From: Streptomyces sp. 7-21
GTDB lineage: Bacteria > Actinomycetota > Actinomycetes > Streptomycetales > Streptomycetaceae
DNA length: 64,000 nt
Assembly: GCF_016741785.1 (NCBI RefSeq)
Contig: NZ_JAERRL010000002.1
Location: 62,001-126,000 of the forward strand
Direction: 5' to 3'
The first letter of the stretch is position 1. The number at the start of each line of letters is the position of its first letter. Positions 7,953-16,458 of the stretch are shown here, piece by piece. The position numbers and the translations under genes are program-made. The notes under the pieces are model-generated. The model saw only the letters and a program-made list of their open reading frames with translations, was not told where the DNA came from and did not search any database.

Positions 7953-8514
7953 CCCCAGGGTAAAGGCCCTGGTGATGAGGTTGTCAGCTGGGTGTGGCGG
8001 GGTTGGTTTTTCAGCGGACCGGCGGTCGTGCAGCGAACCCGGGAGTGTCGCTGAAAAACGTTGGCTGGGCATGGGGAACGTATAGCACGTGCAGGGGCGT
8101 GGGCAACGAGCGGATGAGGGCGGTCCCTGTGGTTGGTGTGGGGTTTGCCAACGTGGTCATGGCGGGGCGGCCTGGCAGGGTGCGGGGGAGTTCTGGTCGT
8201 TGCGGCATGGTCCTGGTGGCATTGGTATCGGTGCCGGATGCGGGCCATGAGGGATTGCCGTGTGCGGTGGCTACAGGTGGCAGCCACGGCGCGAGGGGAC
8301 CATGCCACAACGGCCTGTATCCGGCAGCGGCATCAGCAAGACGCTGACGACGCACGCGCTGCGCGTCTGTTCTGCGAGGAAGGTTCGTCATGATCGACTC
8401 CAGTGACGCACTGAGCGCTGGCAGTCACAGAGTGCCCGTGCGAACTTGCCCACGCTTTGCCACGCTGGCATTGCCAGGCTCGGCATGCTTGTTGCGGCTC
8501 CCATCAGTCCTGTG
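7953..8514. other. Stretch without a convincing gene
   Basis: Open frames exist on both strands (for example 8011-8391 minus, 126 codons) but they overlap one another, show no recognisable domain, and their third codon positions are only about half G/C, unlike genuine genes in this window. The one structured element is the inverted repeat at 8006-8059. If the minus array has a leader it would start here, at 7953 onwards. Confidence 0.5.
8006..8059. repeat. 11-bp perfect inverted repeat
   Basis: GTTTTTCAGCG at 8006-8016 is mirrored by CGCTGAAAAAC at 8049-8059, separated by 32 bases. It lies about 55 bases beyond the leader-side repeat of the second CRISPR array. It could be a remnant of a small mobile element, a regulatory site or part of a leader; no target duplication was noticed. 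Confidence 0.5.
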
Positions 8515-9723
8515 TCAGACGCCGCTCCACCGCGCGAACCTTCGCAACGCCTCCGGTGTCCTCTGACGCGCCCGCAACAGCGTCCCCACCGTCTCATGCA
8601 CGCCCGGGTGGTAACGGGTCATCTGCGGCGCCAGCCGCTTGGCCTCCAGCAGCGACTCCAGTGCCCCATCGTGATCTGCCGTCCAGGTCTGCGACCTGGC
8701 CTTGCCGATCCAGAAGCCAGCCGCCCGCATCTGCGGATAGTCCGGCGGCAGCCGTAAACCCTCCGCGCATGCCAGGGCTCCAGCGTGATCGTCAGCGGCG
8801 GTCAGTACCGCCATCCGGTTCAGCTGTACGTTCAGTCTGCCGAAGGCCATCGCGAAGTCGTTGGTCTCCTCGCCGATCTGGTCTGCCAGCTCGGCTGCTT
8901 GACCAAGCCAGTCCGCTGCTCCCGTCATATTGCCTTGAGTGGCGGCCATCATCGCTGCGCGCAGCTGGAGTGTCCCGCGTACTGCCCGCGTCGCGCGGTC
9001 ACGGTCGTCGTCCAGGTCCCGCAGCGCACGGCGCATCATGGCCTCGGCACGGTCCGGCCGAGAACTCTCCGCGTGCGACATCTGGGCCCGCTCGTAGCGC
9101 TCGATCGCCACCTGTCGTGGATCACCCGAGTGCGGCGCAGCAGCAGCCATACGGGCGAGCGCGAGCCGCGCGAGATCCATGTATCCCAGCCGGTAGGCAA
9201 CGATCGCCGCAGACCGAGCAACCTCTGCCACCGCCCTGAAGGCCCTCTCCCGCGCGCGGCCAGGGGCCGCATGCGCTTGGGCCATGAGTACGGCCTCGGT
9301 GATGAGACCAGGCAGTCGTTCGGCGATCTGCGTGAACTCCGTGCGCACCCGCATGTCGACCAGGCGCGCTACTTCGTGCTCCAGCACGGGTAGTGGCCTG
9401 GGCTCCGGCTCGCCGTCCGGTGGCAGGTCCCAGCTATCCAGGGCCGTGCGGATCGGCTGAAGCATGCCGTCGAGCTGGTTCTCCCGGAGTGCGTGGACAT
9501 ACGGCTGCCCGTAGAGAACGGATACGCCTACGCCCAAGGCCCGGGCAATGGCGGCGACCATGCCAGGACCTGCGTGCCGCTGGCCGCGTTCGATGCGGGA
9601 TAGCTGCGAGGCGGAGACGTGCGCGCGCTGCCCCAGCGCGGTGAGGGACAAGCCTCTGATGGCACGGATTTCCGCGATGCGGGTACCGATGGTCTTCGCT
9701 GGGGTGTCGCTGTGGTCAGGCAT
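8515..9723 (-). CDS. XRE-family regulator with C-terminal TPR-like helices
   Basis: 402 residues. Residues about 12-66 are a helix-turn-helix: IRAIRGLSLTALGQRAHVSA followed by SQLSRIERGQR. The remaining 330 residues are Ala/Arg/Leu-rich helical pairs (for example LARLALARMAAAAP, AADWLGQAAELADQI, GALESLLEAKRLAP) consistent with tetratricopeptide-like repeats. Proteins of this build are common in Streptomyces accessory DNA and probably sense a ligand or peptide through the helical domain; no ligand can be named. The gene stands alone between the CRISPR region and a lipoprotein gene. The start is the ATG at 9723, preceded by GAAAAGAGA (minus sense). Confidence 0.85.
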   Translation of the reverse strand: MPDHSDTPAKTIGTRIAEIRAIRGLSLTALGQRAHVSASQLSRIERGQRHAGPGMVAAIARALGVGVSVLYGQPYVHALRENQLDGMLQPIRTALDSWDLPPDGEPEPRPLPVLEHEVARLVDMRVRTEFTQIAERLPGLITEAVLMAQAHAAPGRARERAFRAVAEVARSAAIVAYRLGYMDLARLALARMAAAAPHSGDPRQVAIERYERAQMSHAESSRPDRAEAMMRRALRDLDDDRDRATRAVRGTLQLRAAMMAATQGNMTGAADWLGQAAELADQIGEETNDFAMAFGRLNVQLNRMAVLTAADDHAGALACAEGLRLPPDYPQMRAAGFWIGKARSQTWTADHDGALESLLEAKRLAPQMTRYHPGVHETVGTLLRARQRTPEALRRFARWSGV

Positions 9724-9991
9724 GCTGGTCTCTTTTCACCGTCTGACTCGGCATCAGGACGGTAGTTCTGCCATAGCGCCGGAGCGCAGCGTTTGGTCGC
9801 CGCTTCACCCGTCGGGGGCCGTTGCAGTTTCGGTACCCCCTTCGCTGGGCGTTCAGGCGCTATGGGAAGCAGGCCGGAATCGCGTTTCCCCACTGTGTGG
9901 AGGGCTGGCCCCGAGGACTACCTTCACGGTCGGTCCTGCGTCACAGGTCGCGCTCGCTGTCGAGCGTCCTCGTCGACGACCTCGTGCGCGG
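9724..9991. other. Intergenic stretch upstream of the XRE/TPR gene
   Basis: Holds the presumed promoter of the leftward XRE/TPR gene. Short open frames here show no domain and no convincing ribosome binding site. I see no RNA gene or repeat. Confidence 0.5.
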
Positions 9992-10018
9992 GCCGGGGTG
10001 GCGTGTTGCCACCCCGGC
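9992..10018 (-). terminator. Stem-loop downstream of the DUF4232 lipoprotein gene
   Basis: GCCGGGGTGGC (9992-10002) and GCCACCCCGGC (10008-10018) form an 11-bp perfect stem with a 5-base loop, 38 bases past the stop of the leftward gene ending at 10056. Confidence 0.65.
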
Positions 10019-10055
10019 TGTTGGTGGTGGGGGTTGTGCTGGGTGGGTGGGTGGG

Positions 10056-10736
10056 TTACCAGGTGAGGGCGTCGTTGAGGTTCTGCTGCCAGTAGGTGAC
10101 GGTGAGGGTGTCGTCGATGTAGACGCCGTTGCCGGGGAGGGCGGGGGTGAGGGTGCCGGTGTTGTCGGTGAGGTGGACTTCGAGGGTGGTGGCGGTGTAG
10201 CCGTGGGTGCCGCTGCCGTCGGCGGCGGAGAGGGTCACGCCGGCGTAGGCGGATTCGCCGGGGGCGAGGGTGACGACGGCCTGGGGCTGGGAGTCCTCGA
10301 TGACCGGGGGGACGGACTGGGCCTGGTCGAAGCGCAGCTGCGGGTAGCCGGGCAGGGTGCAGTCCTCGGTGCTGGTGTTGGTGGCGGTCAGCAGCAGGTG
10401 GTTGACGGGGCTGGAGACCTCTGTGGCGGTGATCGTCAGGTCTTCGCTGGTGCAGGGGGCCAGGCTGGTGTCGCTGTCCTCTTCGCTGCTGTTGGCGGTG
10501 TTGGTGTGGGGGGTGTCGGCGGTGCGGGTGCCCTGGTGGTCGGGGGAGAGGTTGCCGGTGCTGGAGGTGTTCTCGTCCTGGTTCGGGGTGCTGCTGTTGC
10601 TGGTGGTCTGGGCGGTGCCCGTGGTGCTGGCGTTGGTGTCGTTGTCGTCGGTGCCGCAGGCGGTGAGGGAGAGGGCGGCGAGGGCGGTGAGGGTGGCGGC
10701 GGCGAGCAGGCGAGGGCGGGTGGTGCGGGCGGGCAT
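10056..10736 (-). CDS. DUF4232-family secreted lipoprotein
   Basis: 226 residues. The N-terminus has Arg residues, a hydrophobic core (LLAAATLTALAALSL) and the lipobox LTAC, so it should be lipidated and attached to the outer face of the membrane. A Thr/Ser/Asn/Asp-rich linker (about residues 30-90) leads to a C-terminal DUF4232 domain: CTSEDLTITATEV, then LTATNTSTEDCTLPGYPQL, with the paired Cys residues and CTLPGYP typical of the family. GGAGGCACCC (minus sense) precedes the ATG. The function of DUF4232 is unknown. A second DUF4232 protein is encoded at 16459-17283. A membrane-anchored XRE regulator gene starts divergently 220 bases away. Confidence 0.85.
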   Translation of the reverse strand: MPARTTRPRLLAAATLTALAALSLTACGTDDNDTNASTTGTAQTTSNSSTPNQDENTSSTGNLSPDHQGTRTADTPHTNTANSSEEDSDTSLAPCTSEDLTITATEVSSPVNHLLLTATNTSTEDCTLPGYPQLRFDQAQSVPPVIEDSQPQAVVTLAPGESAYAGVTLSAADGSGTHGYTATTLEVHLTDNTGTLTPALPGNGVYIDDTLTVTYWQQNLNDALTW

Positions 10737-10956
10737 GGGTGCCTCCTTGTTGGGTGTGTGTGTATGGGGTTGGTGCGGGCCGCTGGGCCGGTGGCCGGGG
10801 GCGGCGTGCTTGGATGGCTGACACCTTGCGGGGTTTTCCGTCCCGGCCGCTACGGTCGCCGCAGTTCTCGGGACGCGGGAATGCTGGAACGGCGCTGACC
10901 TGCGGGGATGTGGTCTCCCTGGAATGCGTTCGGGGATGTGGAGAGGAGGAGGAACG

Positions 10957-12384
10957 ATGGTGGGGGACGGCTTTGCCGGACTCCTGAAGGAGTTGAAGGA
11001 ACGCTCCGGCCTGAGCTACGGGGCGCTCGGCAAGCGGCTCCACATGTCCGCCTCGACGCTGCACCGGTACGTCAACGGGGACGCGGTTCCCGTGGATTAC
11101 GCGCCCGTGGAGCGGTTCGCGCGGCTGTGCAAGGCGACGCCCGAGGAACTGGTCGAGCTGCACCGCAGATGGGTGCTGGCCGATGCCGCCCGCCGCAAGC
11201 AGAAGGGCGCGGCAGCCGCCGCCGCGGCGGAGGAGAAGCGGAAGCCGGAGCAGGACGCGGAACCCGCCGACCGCGACCGCGCACCGGAGCCCGAACCGGA
11301 GCAGACACCGAAGCAGCAACCGGAGCCGGAGCCGGAACCCGCATCCGAACCGGAACCCGCACCGCAGCCGGAGCCGGTGGCCGCCGCCGCGCCGGACAGG
11401 CCGGAGGCAGACCCCGCACCCCGGCCGCCGTGGCGTCGCCGTCGCATCGCCCTGGCGGGCGGCGGCGTGCTCGCCGTCGTCCTGACAAGCGCGCTGGCCG
11501 TGGGCCTGCTGACGGGTGGTGACGACGGCGGCGACGGCAGCGGCGACGCGGCGGCGGAAGCCACGGCGGGCGCGGGCGGCCCAGGCGACGGAGACGAGGG
11601 CAGCGGCGGTAAGCGCGCCGACGCCAGCGCCTCGCAGGACGGCGGGGAACGGGACTCCGGCGACGGCGAGTCCGGTGCCGGGGCCGGCTCGGACGGCGGT
11701 GGCGGGGAGGACGCCGCGGGCTCCGCCGGCGGGAACGACGGCGCGGCGGACGGCGGCACCGTCACCCCGCCCACTGTGGTCGCCGAGCCGTACTACTGGG
11801 ACGACCCCTGCTCCCAGCACTACCTGGTGAACCAGGAGCCCAGCCAGGTGCCCCCGCCGCCGGTCGCGGACGAGGCGCGCGGCTGGGTCAGCGCGCTCGG
11901 CGGGGTCACCGGCGGGGAGCACTGGGTGCGGCTGACGGTGCAGGGCAGCGGCGACCACACGATCGTCCTGGAGGACCTGCACGTGCGCGTGGTCGGCAGG
12001 GACGACCCGCTGCCGTGGAACGATTACGTCATGGCCACCGACGGCTGCGGCGGCGGCGTGCAGACGCGCCACTTCGACCTGGACCTTGACGCCGGGCGGC
12101 CCGGGATCGAACCCGCTGCCGGGGAGGAGGACTTCCCCTACCAGGTGAGCGAGGACGACCCCGAGGTGTACTACGTGGTCGCGCGCACGCAGGAGCACGA
12201 TGTGCGCTGGTTCCTGGAGCTGGAGTGGTCCAGCGGCGGTGAGCGCGGCACGGTGCGGATCGACGACGGCGGGCAGCCGTTCCGCACCAGCGCCAACGAG
12301 GACCGGCCCGCGTACGACTACCCGCTGGGCTTCAACGACCGCTGGGAGGTCAACGACGGCATCCCGGGCGCGCCGGAGGACTGA
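10957..12384 (+). CDS. Membrane-anchored XRE-type regulator with extracytoplasmic domain
   Basis: 475 residues from the ATG at 10957, which follows GAGGAGGAACG; an in-frame GTG 33 bases upstream lacks this site. Residues about 1-65 form a helix-turn-helix (KERSGLSYGALGKRLHMSAS then LHRYVNGD). An Ala/Glu-rich helix and a Glu-Pro repeat linker follow, then a single transmembrane helix near residues 168-190 (IALAGGGVLAVVLTSALAVG). A flexible Asp/Gly-rich stretch leads to a C-terminal domain of about 190 residues with conserved-looking Trp and Cys residues (YYWDDPCSQHYLVN, TDGCGGG). The layout suggests an outside sensor tied to an inside DNA-binding domain, a one-component transmembrane switch. 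The sensed signal is unknown. Confidence 0.75.
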   Translation: MVGDGFAGLLKELKERSGLSYGALGKRLHMSASTLHRYVNGDAVPVDYAPVERFARLCKATPEELVELHRRWVLADAARRKQKGAAAAAAAEEKRKPEQDAEPADRDRAPEPEPEQTPKQQPEPEPEPASEPEPAPQPEPVAAAAPDRPEADPAPRPPWRRRRIALAGGGVLAVVLTSALAVGLLTGGDDGGDGSGDAAAEATAGAGGPGDGDEGSGGKRADASASQDGGERDSGDGESGAGAGSDGGGGEDAAGSAGGNDGAADGGTVTPPTVVAEPYYWDDPCSQHYLVNQEPSQVPPPPVADEARGWVSALGGVTGGEHWVRLTVQGSGDHTIVLEDLHVRVVGRDDPLPWNDYVMATDGCGGGVQTRHFDLDLDAGRPGIEPAAGEEDFPYQVSEDDPEVYYVVARTQEHDVRWFLELEWSSGGERGTVRIDDGGQPFRTSANEDRPAYDYPLGFNDRWEVNDGIPGAPED

Positions 12385-12537
12385 CGGCACGGCGGCCAGC
12401 GGCGGCGGCGCGGCACCGCGCCGCCGCCACACGTGTGACACCTATGTACAGCGGATCATTGCCGTGGTGCCATGAGAGATCGTCAACCGACGCCGTCAGC
12501 GCGTCCACACGACGCGAGAGAGACGAGGGAGCCGCTG

Positions 12538-13974
12538 ATGCGCGCGCGAACCGGAATCCCGTTGGTCATGGCACTGCTGTCCCTGCTCGCCGGCCTGCTC
12601 TGGGCCCCGCAGGCCACCGCCGCCCCGGCGGCGTCACCCGCCGCCGGTACCTTCCGCAACCCGCTCAACCCCGGGGCCGACCCGTTCCTGGTCTACGCGA
12701 ACGGGCAGTACCACCTCACCACCACCCAGGGCGACAGCATCCGGATCTGGAGCTCGCCCTCCCTGGCCACGCTGCTGACCGCCGACCCCGTCACCGTGTG
12801 GACGGACACCGACCCCTCGCGGAACCAGAACATCTGGGCGCCCGAGCTGTACCAGTTCGGCGACCGCTGGTACCTCTACTACACCGCTGACGACGGCGTG
12901 GACGACCACCACCGGCTGTACGTGCTGGAGTCTGAGGGCGACGACCCGACCGGGCCGTACCACTTCAAAGGGCAGCTCGTTCCGCCCAACCACGCCGACG
13001 ACTTCTCCATCGACCCCGGCATCCTCCAGCTCGACGGGCGGCTCTACCTGGCCTACAGCGGCGTCAACGTCTACCAGCACAACGGCCTGAACATCGCGCC
13101 GATGTCCAACCCCTACACGGTCTCCGGCGACGCGGTCGCGCTGGACGCCGCCGGCGGCTGCCCCGAGGTGCGCGAGGGCCCGGCGTTCCTGTACCGCAAC
13201 GACCGGGTGTGGATGACGTACTCGGCCTGCGACACCGGCAAGCCGGACTACCAGGTGTGGATGATGTCGCTGCCGATGGACGCCGACCCGCTCCAGCCGG
13301 AGAACTGGGTGCAGCACGACGGCCCCGTCTTCTCGCGCAACGACGCCGCGGGCGTGTACGGCCCCGGCCACCACTCGTTCTTCCAGTCGCCCGACGGGAC
13401 CGAGGACTGGATCATCTACCACGCCAAGACCACGGCGGAGTACACCTACACGGACCGCACCACCCGCGCCCAGCGCATCAGCTGGAACGAGGACGGCAGC
13501 CCTGACCTCGGCACCCCGCTCGCCCTGGGCGCCACGCAGGACCTGCCGTCCGGCGACCCGGGCCCCGGCGCCTACTGGATCAACGACGACGGCCGGTCCA
13601 GCGGCGACGGCACGGTCACCTACGAAGGCGACTGGAACTCCGGCACGGGCTGCGCCGCCCAGTGCTTCTGGGGCGATGACCACTTCAGCGACCAGGCGGG
13701 GCACACCGCGACGTTCACCTTCACCGGCACGCGTATCGCGCTGCTGTCCGTGCGGGACACCGGCAACGGCATCGCGGCCATCAGCATCGACGGCGGGCCC
13801 GAGGAACTCGTCGACTTCTACGGCCCGATCCGCGTCGGGGAGGCGCTCCAGTACCTCAGCCCGCGGCTGCCGTACGGCGAGCACACGCTGCGGATCCGGG
13901 TGACCGGGGAGCACAACGCCGGCTCGGGCGCGGCCTACATCAGCGTCGACCGGGCCGAGGTCTACACCGGCTGA
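12538..13974 (+). CDS. Secreted glycoside hydrolase family 43 enzyme
   Basis: 478 residues from the ATG at 12538, preceded by GACGAGGGA; an in-frame upstream ATG at 12472 would put 22 residues before the signal peptide and is less likely. Signal peptide about residues 1-29. The five-bladed propeller shows GH43 hallmarks: NPLNPGADPFLVY (catalytic-base Asp48), SIDPGILQLDG (pKa-modulating Asp) and VREGPAFLY (acid Glu), plus IWAPELYQF and GPGHHSFFQSPDG. This points to an arabinofuranosidase or xylosidase on plant polysaccharide. A further 130 residues form a separate beta-rich module (from about YWINDDGRSSG) that may bind carbohydrate. A strong stem-loop ends the transcript. Confidence 0.85.
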   Translation: MRARTGIPLVMALLSLLAGLLWAPQATAAPAASPAAGTFRNPLNPGADPFLVYANGQYHLTTTQGDSIRIWSSPSLATLLTADPVTVWTDTDPSRNQNIWAPELYQFGDRWYLYYTADDGVDDHHRLYVLESEGDDPTGPYHFKGQLVPPNHADDFSIDPGILQLDGRLYLAYSGVNVYQHNGLNIAPMSNPYTVSGDAVALDAAGGCPEVREGPAFLYRNDRVWMTYSACDTGKPDYQVWMMSLPMDADPLQPENWVQHDGPVFSRNDAAGVYGPGHHSFFQSPDGTEDWIIYHAKTTAEYTYTDRTTRAQRISWNEDGSPDLGTPLALGATQDLPSGDPGPGAYWINDDGRSSGDGTVTYEGDWNSGTGCAAQCFWGDDHFSDQAGHTATFTFTGTRIALLSVRDTGNGIAAISIDGGPEELVDFYGPIRVGEALQYLSPRLPYGEHTLRIRVTGEHNAGSGAAYISVDRAEVYTG

Positions 13975-13988
13975 CGGCCCTCCCGGTA

Positions 13989-14020
13989 CCTGAGGGGCCG
14001 CGGCGGCGCGGCCCCTCAGG
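13989..14020 (+). terminator. 14-bp perfect stem-loop after the GH43 gene
   Basis: CCTGAGGGGCCGCG (13989-14002) pairs perfectly with CGCGGCCCCTCAGG (14007-14020) across a 4-base loop, 15 bases after the stop. Confidence 0.85.
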
Positions 14021-14230
14021 GCGCACTTGCTGCCCGTGCGGCCCCGGTGGCGCGCCCGTCCGGGCAGCCGGTGTGTGCCCGGATTCCTGTCCCCTCCGGG
14101 CACCGCGCCCCGGCCAGCGGCCGTGCCGTTACGGGCGGTTGGCGGCGAGGTGTCCGGTTCCGGCGGGCAGGCCAGCGGCCCGCGCGGCACGGGTGGTGGC
14201 CACGCGGGGCGGCCGCAGCCGCGTGCTCGG

Positions 14231-14824
14231 CTAGGAGTTGTCCGTCAGCCAGGGCCTGACCTCGCGCCTGGCCTGGTGCAGCCGGGACTTCAGCGTGCCG
14301 AGCGGAATGCCCTCGCGCTGGGCGATCTCGGAGTACTCCAGCTGGCAGATGTCCCGGTAGACCAGCGGGGCCACCAGGTGGGGGTGCTTCTGCTCCAGCC
14401 GTTCCAGCGCCTCAAGCAGGTCGATGCGCGAACCGGCGATGACGCTGGTCGTGCGCGGATCCACGTGCCGCGTGGGCTCGATCGTGTCCGGCTGCTCGGC
14501 CGAACGACGCTTCAGCTCGCGGTACTTCTGCCGGGAGCAGTTGGCCACGACCATGTACAGCCAGGTGCTGAAGCGGCTGCGTCCCTCGAAGGTGTTGATC
14601 TTCCGCGCCACCCGCAGCAGGGTGTCCTGCGCGGCTTCCTCGGCATCCTCCCGGCAGGGCAGGAACCGCCCGCAGCGCCGCAGGACGTCCGGTCTGATGG
14701 TCTCCAGCAGGGTGTTCAGCGCCTCGCTGTCCCCTTTGGCCGCGCGTAGTGCGAGTTCTTCGGTGGAGTCCGCGGTATGCGGCACGAGGTCTCCCCCCGG
14801 TAGCTGGGCCATCCAAGACGGCAT
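14231..14824 (-). CDS. ECF-type RNA polymerase sigma factor
   Basis: 197 residues if started at the ATG at 14824, or 193 from the next ATG (14812); neither has a clear ribosome binding site. Region sigma-2 spans about residues 26-107 (RFLPCREDAEEAAQDTLLRV, INTFEGRSRFSTWLYMVVAN) and sigma-4 about 135-190 (VYRDICQLEYSEIAQREGIP then LGTLKSRLHQARREVRPWL). No anti-sigma gene is adjacent. Instead a membrane Ser/Thr kinase gene starts divergently 9 bases away. ECF groups genetically linked to Ser/Thr kinases are known, and phosphorylation could replace an anti-sigma factor here. The tight spacing means the promoters lie in each other's 5' ends and transcripts are probably leaderless. Confidence 0.88.
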   Translation of the reverse strand: MPSWMAQLPGGDLVPHTADSTEELALRAAKGDSEALNTLLETIRPDVLRRCGRFLPCREDAEEAAQDTLLRVARKINTFEGRSRFSTWLYMVVANCSRQKYRELKRRSAEQPDTIEPTRHVDPRTTSVIAGSRIDLLEALERLEQKHPHLVAPLVYRDICQLEYSEIAQREGIPLGTLKSRLHQARREVRPWLTDNS

Positions 14825-14833
14825 GATAGTCGC

Positions 14834-16348
14834 ATGAAAGCCACGGAGCGGATCGGTCGCTACCGCCTGGACCGACGCCTGGGAGCTGGTGCTTTCGGGG
14901 TCGTCTGGCTCGCCCACGACGACGTCCTGGAGGCCCCTGTCGCGGTGAAGGTGATGGCCGACAACTGGTCGCACCGCCTCGACATCAGGGAACGGTTCCT
15001 GTCCGAGGCGCGGCTGCTGCGCCGGGCCGACTCCAGCCGCGTGGTGCAGGTCTTCGACATCGGGGAAACGCCGGATGAGCGCCCGTACTTCGTGATGGAG
15101 TACGCCGACGGCGGCACCCTGGAGGACCGGCTGGCGGACGGTCCGCTGCCGCTTCCCGTGGCGCTGCGCCTGACGGCCAGGACCGCCCGCGGCGCCGCCG
15201 CCCTGCACGCGGCCGGCATCGTGCACCGCGACATCAAGCCCTCGAACGTGCTGTTCCGCAGCTCCACCGACGGCGAGGACGAGGACGGGGACCGGGTGCT
15301 GCTGGCGGACCTGGGCCTGGCCAAGAGCCTCGCCCAGGCGTCCGGTCTGACGATGGCCGCCGGGTCGGCCGGCTACCAGCCGCCCGAGCAGGCCGAGCCC
15401 GGCGCCGGCATCGACGCGCGCGCCGACGTCTACAGCCTGGGCGCCCTCGGCTACCACCTGGTCACCGGCTCGGTGCCCGGCCCGCCGGGGAAGGTCGTGC
15501 CGCCCTCCGAGCTGCGGCCCGGACTGCACCCGGACATCGAGCGCGCCCTGATGCGCGCCATGGAGCCGGAGCGGGAGCGGCGCTGGCCCACCGCCAAGGA
15601 CTTCGCCGACGCGCTCGAGCGGCTCGCGGCCGAGGCCGCTGACACCGGGGAGCCCGCCGGGGAGCCCGCCGGCGAGCCCGCGCGCCCGGCCGAGTCCGGG
15701 CCGCCCACGCAGCCCGCGTCGTCCGGCGCGTCGGAGCCGCCCACCGAGCCGGTGGCGCCCCGGCCGGGGCGTTTCCGGCGGAAGGCGCTGCTGGTGGCCG
15801 CCGCCGTGGTCGTGGTGGCCGGCGGAGGCACGGCCGCCTGGCTGCTGGGGCAGTCGTCCGGGGACGACGGGGACGGCGGCGGTGCGGTGCGCGTGGCCGA
15901 CACCACCGGCCAGATCACGGCGGAGGTGCCGCGGGAGTGGGCGGGCCAGCTGCGCGACTCCGGCTGGAGCCCGCAGACGCTCGGGCTGGGGGCCGAGAGC
16001 GCGCCCGGCCTGGCCGTGGCGGACGACCTCACCGGCTGGCTGGACCTCGGCGCCGCGGTCAACGGCCTGTTCGTCGGCCTCAGCGAGCGGGGCGACGTCG
16101 CGGCCCAGGTCAGCGAACTGACCCACGACTCCTGCCGCTTCGCCGGGAGCCGCGACTACGAGGGCGCCGACTGGCAGGGCACGGTGCACACCTGGGAGGA
16201 GTGCGAGGGCGGGTCCGGCACCTTCACGGAGGCCGCGCTGGCCCCAGCGGACGGGAGCGACCAGCCGCAGCTGTTCGTGCAGATCCGGCAGCACGGCGGC
16301 GGCGACGCCACCGACCGCATCCTGGACGGCCTGCGCGTCGAACGCTGA
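14834..16348 (+). CDS. Receptor-type Ser/Thr protein kinase (PknB/Hanks type)
   Basis: 504 residues. Kinase domain residues about 9-265: glycine loop GAGAFGVVWLA (17 onward), ATP-anchoring Lys39 in VAVKVM, catalytic HRDIKPSN (131-138), DLG (159-161, the usual actinomycete variant of DFG) and the activation-segment end SAGYQPPEQ. A Glu/Pro/Ala-rich linker, one transmembrane helix (about 318-339) and an outside domain of about 165 residues follow, with two Cys (SCRF, EECEGG) that may form a disulfide. No PASTA repeats, so it is not the cell-wall PknB type. It is paired divergently with an ECF sigma gene and followed by a DUF4232 lipoprotein gene. Confidence 0.92.
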   Translation: MKATERIGRYRLDRRLGAGAFGVVWLAHDDVLEAPVAVKVMADNWSHRLDIRERFLSEARLLRRADSSRVVQVFDIGETPDERPYFVMEYADGGTLEDRLADGPLPLPVALRLTARTARGAAALHAAGIVHRDIKPSNVLFRSSTDGEDEDGDRVLLADLGLAKSLAQASGLTMAAGSAGYQPPEQAEPGAGIDARADVYSLGALGYHLVTGSVPGPPGKVVPPSELRPGLHPDIERALMRAMEPERERRWPTAKDFADALERLAAEAADTGEPAGEPAGEPARPAESGPPTQPASSGASEPPTEPVAPRPGRFRRKALLVAAAVVVVAGGGTAAWLLGQSSGDDGDGGGAVRVADTTGQITAEVPREWAGQLRDSGWSPQTLGLGAESAPGLAVADDLTGWLDLGAAVNGLFVGLSERGDVAAQVSELTHDSCRFAGSRDYEGADWQGTVHTWEECEGGSGTFTEAALAPADGSDQPQLFVQIRQHGGGDATDRILDGLRVER

Positions 16349-16458
16349 GGTCCGGTTACACCCGTGAAGTTGAGCCAACCTGCCAGAACCGCCGAGCATG
16401 GGAGGCGGAGGGGGCCGTGCACGGGCGCCGGCAGAAGCGATCCTCAAGGAGCAAGGAC

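Noticed and set aside
8011..8391. 126-codon minus-strand frame as a gene
   Set aside because: Third-position G/C only about half, overlapping frames on both strands, no domain or ribosome binding site; kept only as a note in the stretch entry.
9853..12441. 862-codon minus-strand open frame
   Set aside because: It runs antisense through the membrane XRE gene and out of frame with the DUF4232 gene on the same strand, has Arg/His/Pro-rich low-complexity translation and no domain; a GC-skew shadow.
12472..12537. Upstream ATG as start of the GH43 gene
   Set aside because: The signal peptide begins at the later ATG (12538), which has a better ribosome binding site.
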